Made by a program: the position numbers and the translations under genes
Assembly (NCBI GenBank): GCA_018241985.1
Contig: JAFECV010000156.1
Location: forward strand, 1 to 5,785
DNA: 5,785 nucleotides
Source: Pseudomonadota bacterium
Lineage (GTDB): Bacteria > Pseudomonadota > Gammaproteobacteria > Burkholderiales > Burkholderiaceae_C
Reading direction: 5' to 3'
Shown here: piece after piece, positions 1 through 5,785 of the stretch
Layout of the letters: each line of letters begins with the position of its first letter
How positions within the stretch are numbered: position 1 is the stretch's first letter
The notes under the pieces: generated by a model
Database searches by the model: none
Seen by the model: the letters and a program-made list of their open reading frames with translations, nothing else
What the model was told of the DNA's origin: nothing

Positions 1-2
1 TG

Positions 3-998
<996 letters not shown>

Positions 999-1007
<9 letters not shown>

Positions 1008-1033
1008 GCCCAGGCCCGCACCGGCCTCGCCGG
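999..1033. terminator. Two GC hairpins at the leuB end (possible weak or bidirectional terminator)
   Basis: A perfect six-base inverted repeat, CTGGGC (999-1004) and GCCCAG (1008-1013), encloses the leuB stop codon TGA as its three-base loop. A second hairpin follows at once: CCGGC (1021-1025) and GCCGG (1029-1033) with a CTC loop. Neither is followed by a T-run on either strand, so a classical intrinsic terminator is not supported. They sit where two convergent transcripts meet and could pause RNA polymerase or protect the leuB mRNA 3' end. In DNA this GC-rich, short GC stems also arise by chance, so confidence is low. Confidence 0.3.
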
Positions 1034-1076
1034 CAGCCAGGCAGGCCGCGCGAGCTGGGCTATGGCACCGGCGCGA

Positions 1077-1712
1077 TCATTCGTCTCGCTCGCCCGATGG
1101 TCCGGGCTCGGGCACGCCCGAATCGCGCATGCGGCGACGAAACACGATACCGAGCATCGCCAGCATGTTCCAGCTGGGAACGAAGAACGCGAGCACCACG
1201 CAGGCCAGCGTGCAACCCAGCACGACCCAGCCGCGCTGCAACTGCACCGCGAGGTTGCCGGGTTCGAACTCGCGCGAACGCAGATCGGGTCGGCGCGAGA
1301 GGCGGAGCACCCGCAGCAGCGACAGCACCGCGAGCAGGCTCAGGTGGACGCTGTAGATCAGCGACGCGGCGACGAGGTCGCCGTGTTCGCCGATCAGGGC
1401 GGTGGAAAACGGCAGCAGCGTGATCAGCGCGAGCTGGCACAGCTCGAGCAGCAGGCCGCGCTCGTCGAGCCGTGCGTACTGGCGCAGCACCCGATGCTGC
1501 GCCAGCCAGTACAGCGACGCGACCCAGAAGCTCAGCAGCCAGACCAGGCCCTTGGGGACCAGATCGGCGAGCGCAGCGTTCAGCGCCGCGCTCGATGGAT
1601 CGGCGAGCGGCGGCAGCTTCAGGTCCAGCGCCAGCAGCGTCAGCGCCACCGCATAGACGCCGTCCGACAGCGCCTCGAGGCGGCTCTTGCTGATCAGCGA
1701 CGATGCGGTCAT
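1077..1712 (-). CDS. TMEM175/DUF1211-family integral membrane protein (putative potassium channel)
   Basis: The 211-residue product is very hydrophobic and matches the bacterial TMEM175 (DUF1211) family by its start, RLEALSDGVYAVALTLLALD (11-30). This is the first helix with the family R-x3-FSD signature (R11, S16, D17), except that Leu15 replaces the usual Phe. The WLAQHR segment (69-74) and the LITLLPFSTALIGEH segment (96-110) also fit the family. Probable membrane helices are near residues 13-33, 53-73, 88-105, 113-135, 161-178 and a short one at about 180-192, followed by a basic FRRRMR stretch and a hydrophilic tail. Characterised bacterial members are tetrameric K+-permeable channels with six helices per subunit; channel activity here is inferred. 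The ATG at 1712-1710 puts the signature at the normal distance from the N terminus. No strong ribosome-binding site precedes it. The gene lies opposite to leuB and asd and separates them, so it is probably monocistronic and acquired separately. Confidence 0.88.
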   Translation of the reverse strand: MTASSLISKSRLEALSDGVYAVALTLLALDLKLPPLADPSSAALNAALADLVPKGLVWLLSFWVASLYWLAQHRVLRQYARLDERGLLLELCQLALITLLPFSTALIGEHGDLVAASLIYSVHLSLLAVLSLLRVLRLSRRPDLRSREFEPGNLAVQLQRGWVVLGCTLACVVLAFFVPSWNMLAMLGIVFRRRMRDSGVPEPGPSGERDE

Positions 1713-1856
1713 TTCGGTGGGTTGCGAATGTTCAGCGCGAAATGTAGCCGAGCGGGCCGCGGCATCCTCGGAAGCAGCCCGGCCGCCGATCGGACCCGGC
1801 CCTGATCCTCTGCAGATCTAGAGGCCGCACACCAGCGCTCGACACGGCTGTTCCGC
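1713..1856. other. Spacer upstream of the TMEM175-like gene and the asd leader
   Basis: This 144-base stretch separates the divergent starts of the TMEM175-like gene and the asd leader ORF. I see no coding region with a credible start and family resemblance on either strand. It must hold the promoter of the minus-strand gene. The only -10-like string found for it is TACATT (complement of 1741-1746), with no acceptable -35, so I do not call a promoter. It also contains an inverted repeat at 1807-1824, listed separately. Confidence 0.5.
1807..1824. repeat. Inverted repeat CCTCT-N8-AGAGG, operator-like
   Basis: CCTCT (1807-1811) and AGAGG (1820-1824) form a perfect five-base dyad with an eight-base centre (GCAGATCT) that is itself partly symmetric. 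It lies about 33 bases upstream of the -10-like TAGAAT, where an activator or repressor could bind. It is short enough to be coincidental, and no regulator can be named from it. Confidence 0.25.
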
Positions 1857-1862
1857 TAGAAT
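1857..1862 (+). promoter_or_regulatory. Possible -10 element (TAGAAT) for asd and its leader
   Basis: The string GCTAGAAT contains TAGAAT, a five-of-six match to the sigma-70 -10 consensus, in an otherwise GC-rich region. The best -35-like string, TCGACA (1839-1844), is only 12 bases upstream, too close for a standard promoter. At the normal 17-base spacing there is only AGCGCT. If the element works, transcription would start about seven bases downstream, at or next to the ATG at 1870. It fits as the asd promoter because the upstream gene points away, so asd cannot be read through from leuB without crossing an antisense gene. Confidence 0.42.
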
Positions 1863-1869
1863 TCGAGCC

Positions 1870-1971
1870 ATGTCTGCCGCTTGCCCGTTCGCATCGAACA
1901 TCGAGCCCGCCGCCCTGGCTGGCTGGGCCGAGCGTGCAAGCATCTCCAAAACCACGACGATCAAGGGCTGA
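1870..1971 (+). CDS. Putative 33-residue leader peptide upstream of asd (Lys/Thr/Ile-rich C terminus)
   Basis: An ATG-to-TGA frame of 33 codons reads MSAACPFASNIEPAALAGWA and then ends ERASISKTTTIKG. In the last nine residues (ISKTTTIKG, codons 25-33) seven are Ile, Lys or Thr. In the first 24 there is only one such residue (Ile11). Lysine, threonine and isoleucine all derive from the aspartate semialdehyde made by the next gene, asd, which starts 100 bases downstream. This resembles the thr-operon leader peptide of enterobacteria, where Thr/Ile codons sense charged tRNA. The stop codon lies in the stem of a hairpin (1965-1979), and further alternative stems follow. No Shine-Dalgarno precedes the ATG, but TAGAAT lies seven bases upstream, so translation may be leaderless. 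I recognise no protein family. That it is translated and regulatory is inference; chance remains possible for so short a frame. Confidence 0.55.
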   Translation: MSAACPFASNIEPAALAGWAERASISKTTTIKG

Positions 1972-2050
1972 ACCAGCCCCGGCATCGTCGCGCCCTCCCG
2001 GCCCGGACGAGCCGGGCGCAGAGAGAAGTCCCGGTTGGGCACTGTTTCTT
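1965..2050 (+). promoter_or_regulatory. Candidate asd attenuator: competing RNA hairpins ending in a U-rich stretch
   Basis: Several stems can be drawn by eye. P1 is GGGCTG (1965-1970) with CAGCCC (1974-1979) and spans the leader ORF stop. P2 is GCCCGG (2001-2006) with CCGGGC (2012-2017), loop ACGAG. The strand GCCGGG (2011-2016) can instead pair with CCCGGC at 1978-1983 or at 1997-2002, and CCGGG (2012-2016) can pair with CCCGG (2030-2034). A last stem-loop uses 2021-2032 with 2037-2050: CCC/GGG closed by a GGTT loop, then AGT/ACT past a bulged C, then GAGAGA against TTTCTT past a bulged G. The U-rich segment TGTTTCTT (2043-2050) could act as a weak terminator tail. The mutual exclusion of stems around 2011-2017 is what an attenuator needs, but I have not computed energies. 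The tail is imperfect, and such GC-rich DNA forms stems easily. Confidence 0.4.
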
Positions 2051-2056
2051 GAACTG

Positions 2057-2064
2057 AAAGGGCG
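2057..2064 (+). promoter_or_regulatory. asd ribosome-binding site (AAAGGGCG)
   Basis: A purine-rich AAAGGG core lies about nine bases before the asd ATG at 2072, which supports that start. The GGGCG part (2060-2064) is complementary to CGCCC at 1991-1995 in the leader, so the site could in principle be masked by leader RNA folding. That masking is speculative. Confidence 0.6.
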
Positions 2065-2071
2065 TTGAAAA

Positions 2072-3202
2072 ATGAGCACACTGGTCGGTTTCGTCGGCTG
2101 GCGCGGCATGGTCGGCTCGGTGCTGATGGACCGGATGCGGCAGGAGAAGGACTTCGACCTGATCGAGCCGGTGTTCTTCTCGACCTCGAACGCCGGCGGC
2201 AAGGCGCCGGCCGTGGCGAAGAACGAGACGAAGCTGCGCGACGCGCACGACATCGATGCGCTAAAAAAATGCGACATCATCGTCACCGCCCAGGGCGGCG
2301 ACTACACGACCGAGGTGTTCCCCAAGCTGCGCGGCGCGGGCTGGAGCGGGCACTGGATCGACGCGGCGTCCACGCTGCGGATGAAGGACGACGCTGTCAT
2401 CATCCTCGACCCGGTCAACATGCCGGTGATCAAGAACGCGCTCAGCAAGGGCGGGCGCAACTGGATCGGCGGCAACTGCACGGTGAGCTGCATGCTGATG
2501 GGCGTGGGCGCGCTGTTCAAGGCCGGGCTGGTCGAGTGGATGAGCACGCAGACCTACCAGGCCGCGAGTGGCGGCGGCGCGCAGCACATGCGCGAGCTGC
2601 TGGCGCAGTTCGGCACGCTGAACCACGAAGTGAAAGACCTGCTCGCCGATCCGACCAGCGCGATCCTCGAAATCGACCGCCTGGTGATCGAAAAGCAGCG
2701 CGGCCTGGACGATGCCGAAAAAGGGAATTTCGGCGTGCCGCTGGGCGGGTCGCTGATCCCGTGGATCGACAAGGATCTGGGCAACGGTGTCAGCCGGGAG
2801 GAATGGAAGGGCGGCGCCGAGACCAACAAGATCCTCGGCCAGGGCGAAGGCTTCGGCACGCCGGCCGTTCCGGTGGATGGTTTTTGCGTGCGCATCGGCG
2901 CGATGCGCTGCCACAGCCAGGCGCTGACCTTCAAGCTGAAGAAGGACGTGCCGGTGGCCGACGTCGAGGCGATGATCGCCGCCGACAACGACTGGGCGCG
3001 CGTCGTGCCGAACAACCGCGAGGCGACGATGAAGGACCTCACGCCGGTGGCGGTGACCGGCACGCTGGCGATCCCGGTCGGCCGCATCCGCAAGATGGCG
3101 ATGGGCCCCGAGTACCTGGGCGCGTTCACGATCGGCGACCAGCTGCTGTGGGGCGCGGCCGAGCCGCTGCGCCGCATGCTGCGCATCCTGCTCGCCGCCT
3201 GA
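2072..3202 (+). CDS. asd: Aspartate-semialdehyde dehydrogenase
   Basis: Asd reduces 4-aspartyl phosphate with NADPH to aspartate semialdehyde in the cytosol, the branch point to lysine/diaminopimelate, threonine, methionine and isoleucine. The 376 residues are close to the length of the E. coli-type enzyme (about 367). Visible features are the N-terminal dinucleotide-binding segment [14 protein letters not shown] (5-18), the phosphate-contacting FFSTSNAGG (35-43), TAQGGDYT (72-79) and the catalytic cysteine C136 in GGNCTVS (133-139). Also present are the substrate-contacting Q163 in [14 protein letters not shown]273 in FCVRIGA and the catalytic histidine H281 in MRCHSQA. All key residues are present, and the pattern is that of the Gram-negative proteobacterial class. 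The start is fixed by an AAAGGG ribosome-binding site nine bases upstream and by the correct distance to the nucleotide-binding loop. A seven-A run (2263-2269, codons CTA AAA AAA) is unusual in so GC-rich a gene. The gene is followed by an intrinsic terminator and is probably monocistronic, with a possible leader-peptide attenuator upstream. Confidence 0.97.
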   Translation: MSTLVGFVGWRGMVGSVLMDRMRQEKDFDLIEPVFFSTSNAGGKAPAVAKNETKLRDAHDIDALKKCDIIVTAQGGDYTTEVFPKLRGAGWSGHWIDAASTLRMKDDAVIILDPVNMPVIKNALSKGGRNWIGGNCTVSCMLMGVGALFKAGLVEWMSTQTYQAASGGGAQHMRELLAQFGTLNHEVKDLLADPTSAILEIDRLVIEKQRGLDDAEKGNFGVPLGGSLIPWIDKDLGNGVSREEWKGGAETNKILGQGEGFGTPAVPVDGFCVRIGAMRCHSQALTFKLKKDVPVADVEAMIAADNDWARVVPNNREATMKDLTPVAVTGTLAIPVGRIRKMAMGPEYLGAFTIGDQLLWGAAEPLRRMLRILLAA

Positions 3203-3233
3203 GCGGCAGCCGCGGCCGGGGGTGCGAAGCGGT

Positions 3234-3260
3234 ACGTTGTCACCCGGCAACAACGTTTTT
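3234..3260 (+). terminator. Intrinsic terminator after asd
   Basis: A perfect seven-base stem, ACGTTGT (3234-3240) with ACAACGT (3250-3256), encloses a nine-base loop and runs directly into TTTTT (3256-3260). It begins 32 bases after the asd stop. The T-run stands out against the GC-rich surroundings. The stem is only moderately GC-rich, but the layout is that of a Rho-independent terminator. It separates asd from fimV transcriptionally. Confidence 0.72.
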
Positions 3261-3308
3261 CACGGAAACTGCGAGCGCGCTGCGCCCACGCAAGGCGCGG
3301 CGCCGTTC

Positions 3309-3324
3309 TTGCCTTGTCAGGCAA
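3309..3324 (+). repeat. Hairpin TTGCCT-TGTC-AGGCAA overlapping the putative fimV -35
   Basis: A perfect six-base inverted repeat with a four-base loop is followed by TTTC. The 5' side can also pair as GCCTTG (3311-3316) with CAAGGC (3291-3296). It may be a second, weak terminator after asd or a protein-binding dyad over the fimV promoter. The sequence alone does not decide. Confidence 0.35.
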
Positions 3325-3342
3325 TTTCATTGATGTTAGTGT
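3314..3342 (+). promoter_or_regulatory. Probable sigma-70 promoter of fimV
   Basis: TTGTCA (3314-3319) matches five of six bases of the -35 consensus. It is followed after exactly 17 bases by TAGTGT (3337-3342), a weak -10. The region is locally AT-rich compared with everything around it. It lies between the asd terminator and the fimV start, and would give a short 5' leader of about 30 bases. The weak -10 match lowers confidence. Confidence 0.45.
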
Positions 3343-3378
3343 CATTTTTCGACTCCACGTGCCCAGGCCCATCTCCAA

Positions 3379-5785
3379 ATGACCCGACCGAATCCGCCCG
3401 CTGATCTGACCTTTCCTGCCCGCAACATCGTCCGCAAGGCGCACGGCCGGCGCCTCGGGGCCGTGGCGGCCGCCGTCGCGCTGGCGCTCGGCCTGTCGGC
3501 GATCGACGCCCATGCGTTCGCGCTCGGGCGCCTCACGGTGCGGTCCGCGCTCGGCGAGCCGCTGCGCGCGCAGATCGACGTGCCGGAGATCACGCCCGAG
3601 GAGGCGGTGAGCCTGCGCGTGACGATGGCGGCACCGAGTGCGTTCAAGGCGGCCGGCCTCGACTACAACCCGATCGTTCCGCGCCTGCACATCGATCTGC
3701 AGCGCGGCCCCGGCGGCCACGCCTACCTGAGCGTGACCAGCGACCGGCCGATCAACGACCCGTATCTGGACATCATCGTCGAGGCCAACTGGTCGACCGG
3801 GCGCATGCTGCGCGACTACACGATGCTGTTCGATCCGACCGAGCGCCGCGCGTTGGCCCAGCAAGAGGCACCGACCGCGCCGCAGATTCCGGCGACGCCG
3901 ATTCCGCCGCAGGCCACCAACCTGCCGCTGCCCACCGCGCGCCGATCTGCCCAGCCGCCGGCGCCGCGGCCGGTCCGCCCGCCCGAGCCGAAGGTGGAGA
4001 GCAGCGCCGGTGGCGATCACGTCACCGTGGCGCGAGGCGACACCGCCGGGCGGATCGCCGCCGCGCACAAGCCGTCCAACGTCTCGCTGGACCAGATGCT
4101 GGTCGCGCTGCTGCGCGCGAACCCCGATGCCTTCATCGACGGCAACGTGAACCGGCTGAAGGCCGGCGCGGTGCTGAACCTGCCCGACGCCCAGCAGGCG
4201 GCGGCGACGCCGGCCGGCACGGCCCGCGAAACCGTCGTCGCGCAAAGCCGGAACTTCAACAACTTCCGCCGCGAGCTGGCGGAACACGCGCCGGCCACGC
4301 GGATGGCGACCGCCAACCGCTCCGCGGCCGGCTCGGTGCAGGCGAATGTCGAGGAACAGGCCTCGGCCGCCGCGTCGCCCGACAAGCTGACGCTGTCCAA
4401 GGGTTCGGTGCAAGCCAAGAACGGCCCGGAAGCGCAGGCGCTTGCCGCGCGCAAGGCGGCAGACGCGAAGGCACGGGTCGCCGAACTGAACAAGAACGTC
4501 ACCGAGCTGAGCAAGCTCGACGGCGCATCCAAGGCCGCAGGCTCCACGCCGCCGGCAGCGGCCGGTGAAACAGCCGCCAAGGGCGGCGTCACGGTCCCGA
4601 TCGCGGCGGCGCCTCCGGCATCGGCGCCGGCTGTTGCTGCGACCACGGCGGCCACGGCGGCGGCACCCGCGCAGTCGGCCTCCGCTGCGCCCACGCCCGC
4701 AGTACAGGCCTCCACCGCTGCCGCACCGGCGGTGCAGGCTTCCGCGACCGCGCCTGCGAAGCCGGCGGCCAAGCCGAAGGTCGTTCCGGTGCCCGCCGCC
4801 GAACCGGGCTTCCTGAGCCAGGTCATGGACAACCCGCTGGTACCGGCCGGGGCGGCAGTCATCATCGCGCTGCTGGCCGGCCTCGGGTTCTACCGCGCGC
4901 GCCAGCGGCGCAAGACCGGCGAGGTCGACAGCGCGTTCCTGGAAAGCCGTCTGCAGCCGGATTCGTTCTTCGGCTCCAGCGGCGGACAGAATGTGGACAC
5001 GGCCAAGGCGTCGCCGCCTCCGAGTTCGTCGATGGTCTACTCGCCGAGCCAGCTCGACGCGGCCGGCGATGTCGATCCGGTCGCCGAAGCCGACGTGTAC
5101 CTCGCCTATGGCCGCGACCTGCAGGCCGAGGAAATCCTCAAGGAAGCGCTGCGCACCAATCCGACCCGCGCATCGATCTACACCAAGCTGCTTGAAATCT
5201 ACGCGAAGCGGCGCGACGCGAAGTCGTTCGAGCTGACGGCCACCGAAGCCTACGGCCTGATGACCGGCGCGGGCAGCGACTGGGAGCATGTCTGCAAGCT
5301 CGGCCAGGAACTCGACCCGGCCAATCCGCTGTATCAGCCCGGCGGCCAGCCGCAAGCGCCGAGCGCGCAGGAGCGCAAGCCGGCAGTACCCGAGGAAATG
5401 ATCAGCACGATGCCGTTCACCGCGCAGCCGGCGCTGTCGCAGCCGACGATGCCGGTCGATCTCGATCTCGACTTTTCCGCGGACGACCGAAGCCGCAGGC
5501 CCGCACCCAAGGTCGCCACCAAGCCGATGGGTCTCATGCGCGCCGACGAAACGCTGCGCGTGCCGATGGACCACGACGAAGCCGCGGAGCATGGGTCGGC
5601 GCCGAAGGCCGCCACCAAGCCGATGGGCCTGATGGACGCCAACGAAACGCTGCGCGTGCCGATGGCCCACGACGAGCCCGCGCCGCTCGATGCGACGACC
5701 CATGATGGAGACACGCTGCGCGGGCCGATCCATCCTGCCGGCAGCGCCGAGCCGGCGCCTGCGTCCGCCTCGGTGCCGCTCGACA
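3379..5785 (+). CDS. fimV: FimV/HubP-family polar landmark protein (LysM, one membrane helix, TPR), 3'-truncated by the window edge
   Basis: FimV-family proteins sit in the inner membrane, bind peptidoglycan with a periplasmic LysM domain, and organise pole-localised machinery such as type IV pili through a cytoplasmic TPR tail. At least 802 residues are encoded and the frame is open at the window end. Domains in order: basic n-region and hydrophobic core (about 26-42) with likely cleavage after AHA46; the FimV N-terminal domain, GRLTVRSALGEPLRAQIDV (50-68) to about 152; a Pro/Ala linker; LysM at about 214-269, with GDTAGRIAAAHKPSNVSL and ANPDAFIDGNVNRLKAG. Then come a charged, probably coiled-coil stretch (353-382), an Ala/Pro-rich linker with AVQAS twice, a membrane helix (about 486-505) with basic stop-transfer RARQRRK, TPR-like helices at 567-652 (ADVYLAYGRDLQAEEILKEA), and an acidic tail with a duplicated 24-residue unit. 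An in-frame TAG at 3337-3339, with no start codon before 3379, fixes this ATG. No strong Shine-Dalgarno is visible. Confidence 0.93.
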   Translation, partial: MTRPNPPADLTFPARNIVRKAHGRRLGAVAAAVALALGLSAIDAHAFALGRLTVRSALGEPLRAQIDVPEITPEEAVSLRVTMAAPSAFKAAGLDYNPIVPRLHIDLQRGPGGHAYLSVTSDRPINDPYLDIIVEANWSTGRMLRDYTMLFDPTERRALAQQEAPTAPQIPATPIPPQATNLPLPTARRSAQPPAPRPVRPPEPKVESSAGGDHVTVARGDTAGRIAAAHKPSNVSLDQMLVALLRANPDAFIDGNVNRLKAGAVLNLPDAQQAAATPAGTARETVVAQSRNFNNFRRELAEHAPATRMATANRSAAGSVQANVEEQASAAASPDKLTLSKGSVQAKNGPEAQALAARKAADAKARVAELNKNVTELSKLDGASKAAGSTPPAAAGETAAKGGVTVPIAAAPPASAPAVAATTAATAAAPAQSASAAPTPAVQASTAAAPAVQASATAPAKPAAKPKVVPVPAAEPGFLSQVMDNPLVPAGAAVIIALLAGLGFYRARQRRKTGEVDSAFLESRLQPDSFFGSSGGQNVDTAKASPPPSSSMVYSPSQLDAAGDVDPVAEADVYLAYGRDLQAEEILKEALRTNPTRASIYTKLLEIYAKRRDAKSFELTATEAYGLMTGAGSDWEHVCKLGQELDPANPLYQPGGQPQAPSAQERKPAVPEEMISTMPFTAQPALSQPTMPVDLDLDFSADDRSRRPAPKVATKPMGLMRADETLRVPMDHDEAAEHGSAPKAATKPMGLMDANETLRVPMAHDEPAPLDATTHDGDTLRGPIHPAGSAEPAPASASVPLD
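5509..5676 (+). repeat. Duplicated 24-residue unit in the FimV cytoplasmic tail
   Basis: Two copies of a unit with the core ATKPMGLM-x-A-x-ETLRVPM-x-HDE are encoded at 5509-5580 and 5605-5676, 96 bases apart (residues 711-734 and 743-766). They differ at five of 24 residues (Val/Ala, Arg/Asp, Ala/Ala-Asp/Asn, Asp/Ala positions). A degenerate partial copy, DTLRGPI, follows at 5710-5730. The copies have diverged at the nucleotide level, so the duplication is not recent. More copies may lie beyond the window. Confidence 0.8.

Noticed and set aside
1870..2071. Lysine or SAM riboswitch in the asd leader
   Set aside because: I looked because asd is a known riboswitch target. The region from the putative start to asd lacks the recognisable core elements I would expect of either class, and the leader peptide explains the region better.
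1732..2286. Minus-strand frames across the asd leader
   Set aside because: They overlap the asd start and the leader, have no ribosome-binding site or recognisable motif, and read as shadow coding in GC-rich DNA.
2065..3333. A 422-codon plus-strand frame covering asd, reachable by -1 slippage at the A7 run
   Set aside because: The translation is Arg/Gly-rich with no family resemblance, while the asd frame is intact. There is no downstream stimulatory structure I can support.
4560..4800. Ala/Pro-rich low-complexity tract as a separate repeat element
   Set aside because: It is the normal periplasmic linker of FimV before the membrane helix. AVQAS occurs twice, but there is no regular tandem period.
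2554..5733. A 1059-codon open frame on the minus strand, the longest in the window
   Set aside because: It lies antisense to the well-supported asd 3' half and fimV, is dominated by Arg/Gly/His/Ala, and has no recognisable domain. Its openness follows from G/C third positions in the sense genes.

Overview
The window is GC-rich chromosomal DNA from a proteobacterium, most likely a beta-proteobacterium of the order Burkholderiales. The evidence is strong G/C third-position bias, long spurious open frames on the opposite strand, protein sequences of beta-proteobacterial flavour, and the gene order leuB - asd - fimV. From general knowledge, that order follows leuC-leuD and precedes truA-trpF-trpB in many Burkholderia/Ralstonia relatives. 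I cannot assign a genus.

Layout. (1) Positions 3-1007, plus strand: leuB (3-isopropylmalate dehydrogenase), lacking about its first 20-25 codons because the window begins inside it. (2) Positions 1077-1712, minus strand: a small multi-pass membrane protein of the TMEM175/DUF1211 potassium-channel family, convergent with leuB and divergent from asd. It interrupts the usual leuB-asd pair and looks like an accessory insertion. (3) Positions 1713-2071: a 359-base region that holds the asd control region rather than being empty. It contains a -10-like TAGAAT, then a previously hidden 33-codon ORF (1870-1971) whose peptide ends ISKTTTIKG, then several mutually exclusive GC-rich hairpins, a U-rich stretch and the asd ribosome-binding site. 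(4) Positions 2072-3202: complete asd (aspartate-semialdehyde dehydrogenase). (5) Positions 3203-3378: an intrinsic terminator for asd and a probable promoter for the next gene. (6) Position 3379 to the window end: fimV, the inner-membrane LysM/TPR protein of the FimV/HubP polar-landmark family. It is open at the right edge.

How the genes work together. LeuB performs the oxidative step of leucine synthesis. Asd makes aspartate semialdehyde, the branch-point precursor of lysine and diaminopimelate, threonine, methionine and isoleucine. FimV is a cell-envelope protein with its own promoter and has no metabolic link to the others.

The most interesting observation is the short ORF ahead of asd. 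Seven of its last nine residues are Lys, Thr or Ile, which are end products of the pathway that Asd feeds. It is followed by alternative RNA stems, the architecture of a ribosome-mediated attenuator. I do not recall such a leader being described for asd in this group. The peptide and its position are seen directly; the regulatory function is inferred.
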